DNA of 64,000 bases from Prorocentrum cordatum (Eukaryota; Sar; Dinophyceae; Prorocentrales; Prorocentraceae): assembly GCA_963575745.1 (NCBI GenBank), contig CAUYUJ010018564.1:40001-104000 (forward strand). Direction: 5' to 3'. Numbering within the stretch: the first letter of the stretch is position 1; every line of letters starts with the position of its first letter. The position numbers and the translations under genes were made by a program. The notes beneath the pieces were generated by a model that worked only from the letters and a program-made list of their open reading frames with translations, did no database searches and was not told the origin of the DNA. This document shows, one piece after another, positions 63,601 to 64,000 of the stretch.

Positions 63601-64000
63601 AGGAGTTGACCGTACTTGGGATATGTTGAAGGGCAAGCTGCTCGCCCTCCCTGCAAACCGGCGCTGGCGGACTGTCAAGGGCCCAATTGGCGCTGTGATT
63701 TGTACTTTGCTCGACCTTGGTTGGGCCCCTGACTCGCCCACCCGATGGGCTACGCACGCTATGGTGCTTGATGCGACATCCCCCGATTTCCTTTTCTACC
63801 TCGACGCGTGTGTGAAGGAGACCGTGTCTCAGGGGGTCTGGGGAGCTGCCGCAAATCATTATTGTGGTGCCGGTTTGGAAGCAGGGGTTGATTTCACAGT
63901 CTTCCGTCGCATGCATGCCCAGCTGGTCCAGGATGGGGCCCACCAGGATGCCGCCCTGTTGTGCTGCATCGTCATAGGTGGTTGCTGGCCCGAGGCACGG
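60648..64000 (+). CDS. LINE 3 ORF2: APE endonuclease and reverse transcriptase (3'-partial)
   Basis: Target-primed reverse transcription enzyme. The frame follows directly after the ORF1 TAA. Endonuclease motifs: LSLLFCNVTSW (about 60750), MAEHRV, LLLGDFNNSP, MIDYLVCS and THACISATV. A missing G near 62160 shifts the frame; from there it is open to the window end. RT landmarks: LGVDQWSPREWLTL, MAMLPKSANDERAV, motif A HWDMEKFFDRV (62735), motif B LPTGNSISAGCTQSM, motif C SYVDDITRY (63002) and VKDLGAMTTTG. All catalytic aspartates are present. No ATG lies between the TAA and the first endonuclease strand; the first is at 60831, inside the domain. The C-terminus is cut off. Confidence 0.92.

Larger units (their letters stand above)
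59127..64000 (+). mobile_element. LINE 3: near-intact non-LTR retrotransposon, truncated by the window end
   Basis: The tandem leader relic, a 157-nt 5' UTR, ORF1 and ORF2 (endonuclease plus RT) follow in order over 4.9 kb. Only two single-base frame breaks and one in-frame TAA were found. The 3' end lies outside the window. Confidence 0.92.

Noticed and set aside
1-64000. tRNA, rRNA, 5S or snRNA genes
   Set aside because: I scanned for conserved cores and saw none; short diverged copies could have been missed by eye.

Overview
This window is nuclear DNA of a dinoflagellate. Three things point there. The 15-base core CCATTTTGGCTCAAG of the dinoflagellate spliced leader (DinoSL) occurs at three separate loci, as a genomic relic and not as an SL-RNA gene. 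The coding content is dominated by non-LTR (LINE-type) retrotransposon proteins. The one cellular gene I recognise, a class II dihydroorotase, is cut into short exons spread over at least 12 kb, with donor sites that look like GC rather than GT. No rRNA, tRNA or CRISPR array was recognised, and bacterial-style operons are absent.

Layout. 0-2 kb: intergenic, with several small inverted-terminal-repeat elements. 2.3-4.4 kb: a decayed LINE reverse transcriptase (RT). 4.4-11.9 kb: no confident gene; holds three copies of a TA-flanked miniature element and a pair of oppositely oriented 27-bp repeat arrays. 11.9-16.3 kb: very long GGA/CCT tracts, two orphan exon-like segments and a 100-N gap. 16.7-29.3 kb: three exons of the dihydroorotase gene on the + strand (16.77, 28.45 and 29.11 kb); the stretch between them is filled with microsatellites, minisatellites, miniature elements and one SL-tagged retro-pseudogene (24.07 kb). 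29.3-37.6 kb: (CA)n, CCT tracts and two minisatellite fields (about 87 and 90 bp). 37.6-40 kb: an approximately 830-bp low-complexity repeat in tandem, with relatives at 42.2 and 43.4 kb. 40.28-41.85 kb: an intronless 456-codon gene directly behind a relict spliced leader, probably a retroposed cDNA. 44-51 kb: microsatellites, one minus-strand exon candidate and a minus-strand retrotransposon ORF1 pseudogene. 51.4-58.4 kb: a second LINE with the unusual order ORF1, APE-type endonuclease, RNase H, RT, broken by frameshifts and with changed RT catalytic residues. 58.97-64 kb: a third, much better preserved LINE, preceded by two tandem relict spliced leaders and running off the end of the window.

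The retrotransposons, relict leaders and simple repeats probably belong together. LINE machinery copies trans-spliced mRNAs back into the genome and the leader stays as a scar. All three scars sit directly at the 3' edge of a microsatellite, and four retro-islands have the same microsatellite motif on both sides. Most open frames elsewhere arise from triplet repeats, which stay open in several frames, and are not listed as genes.
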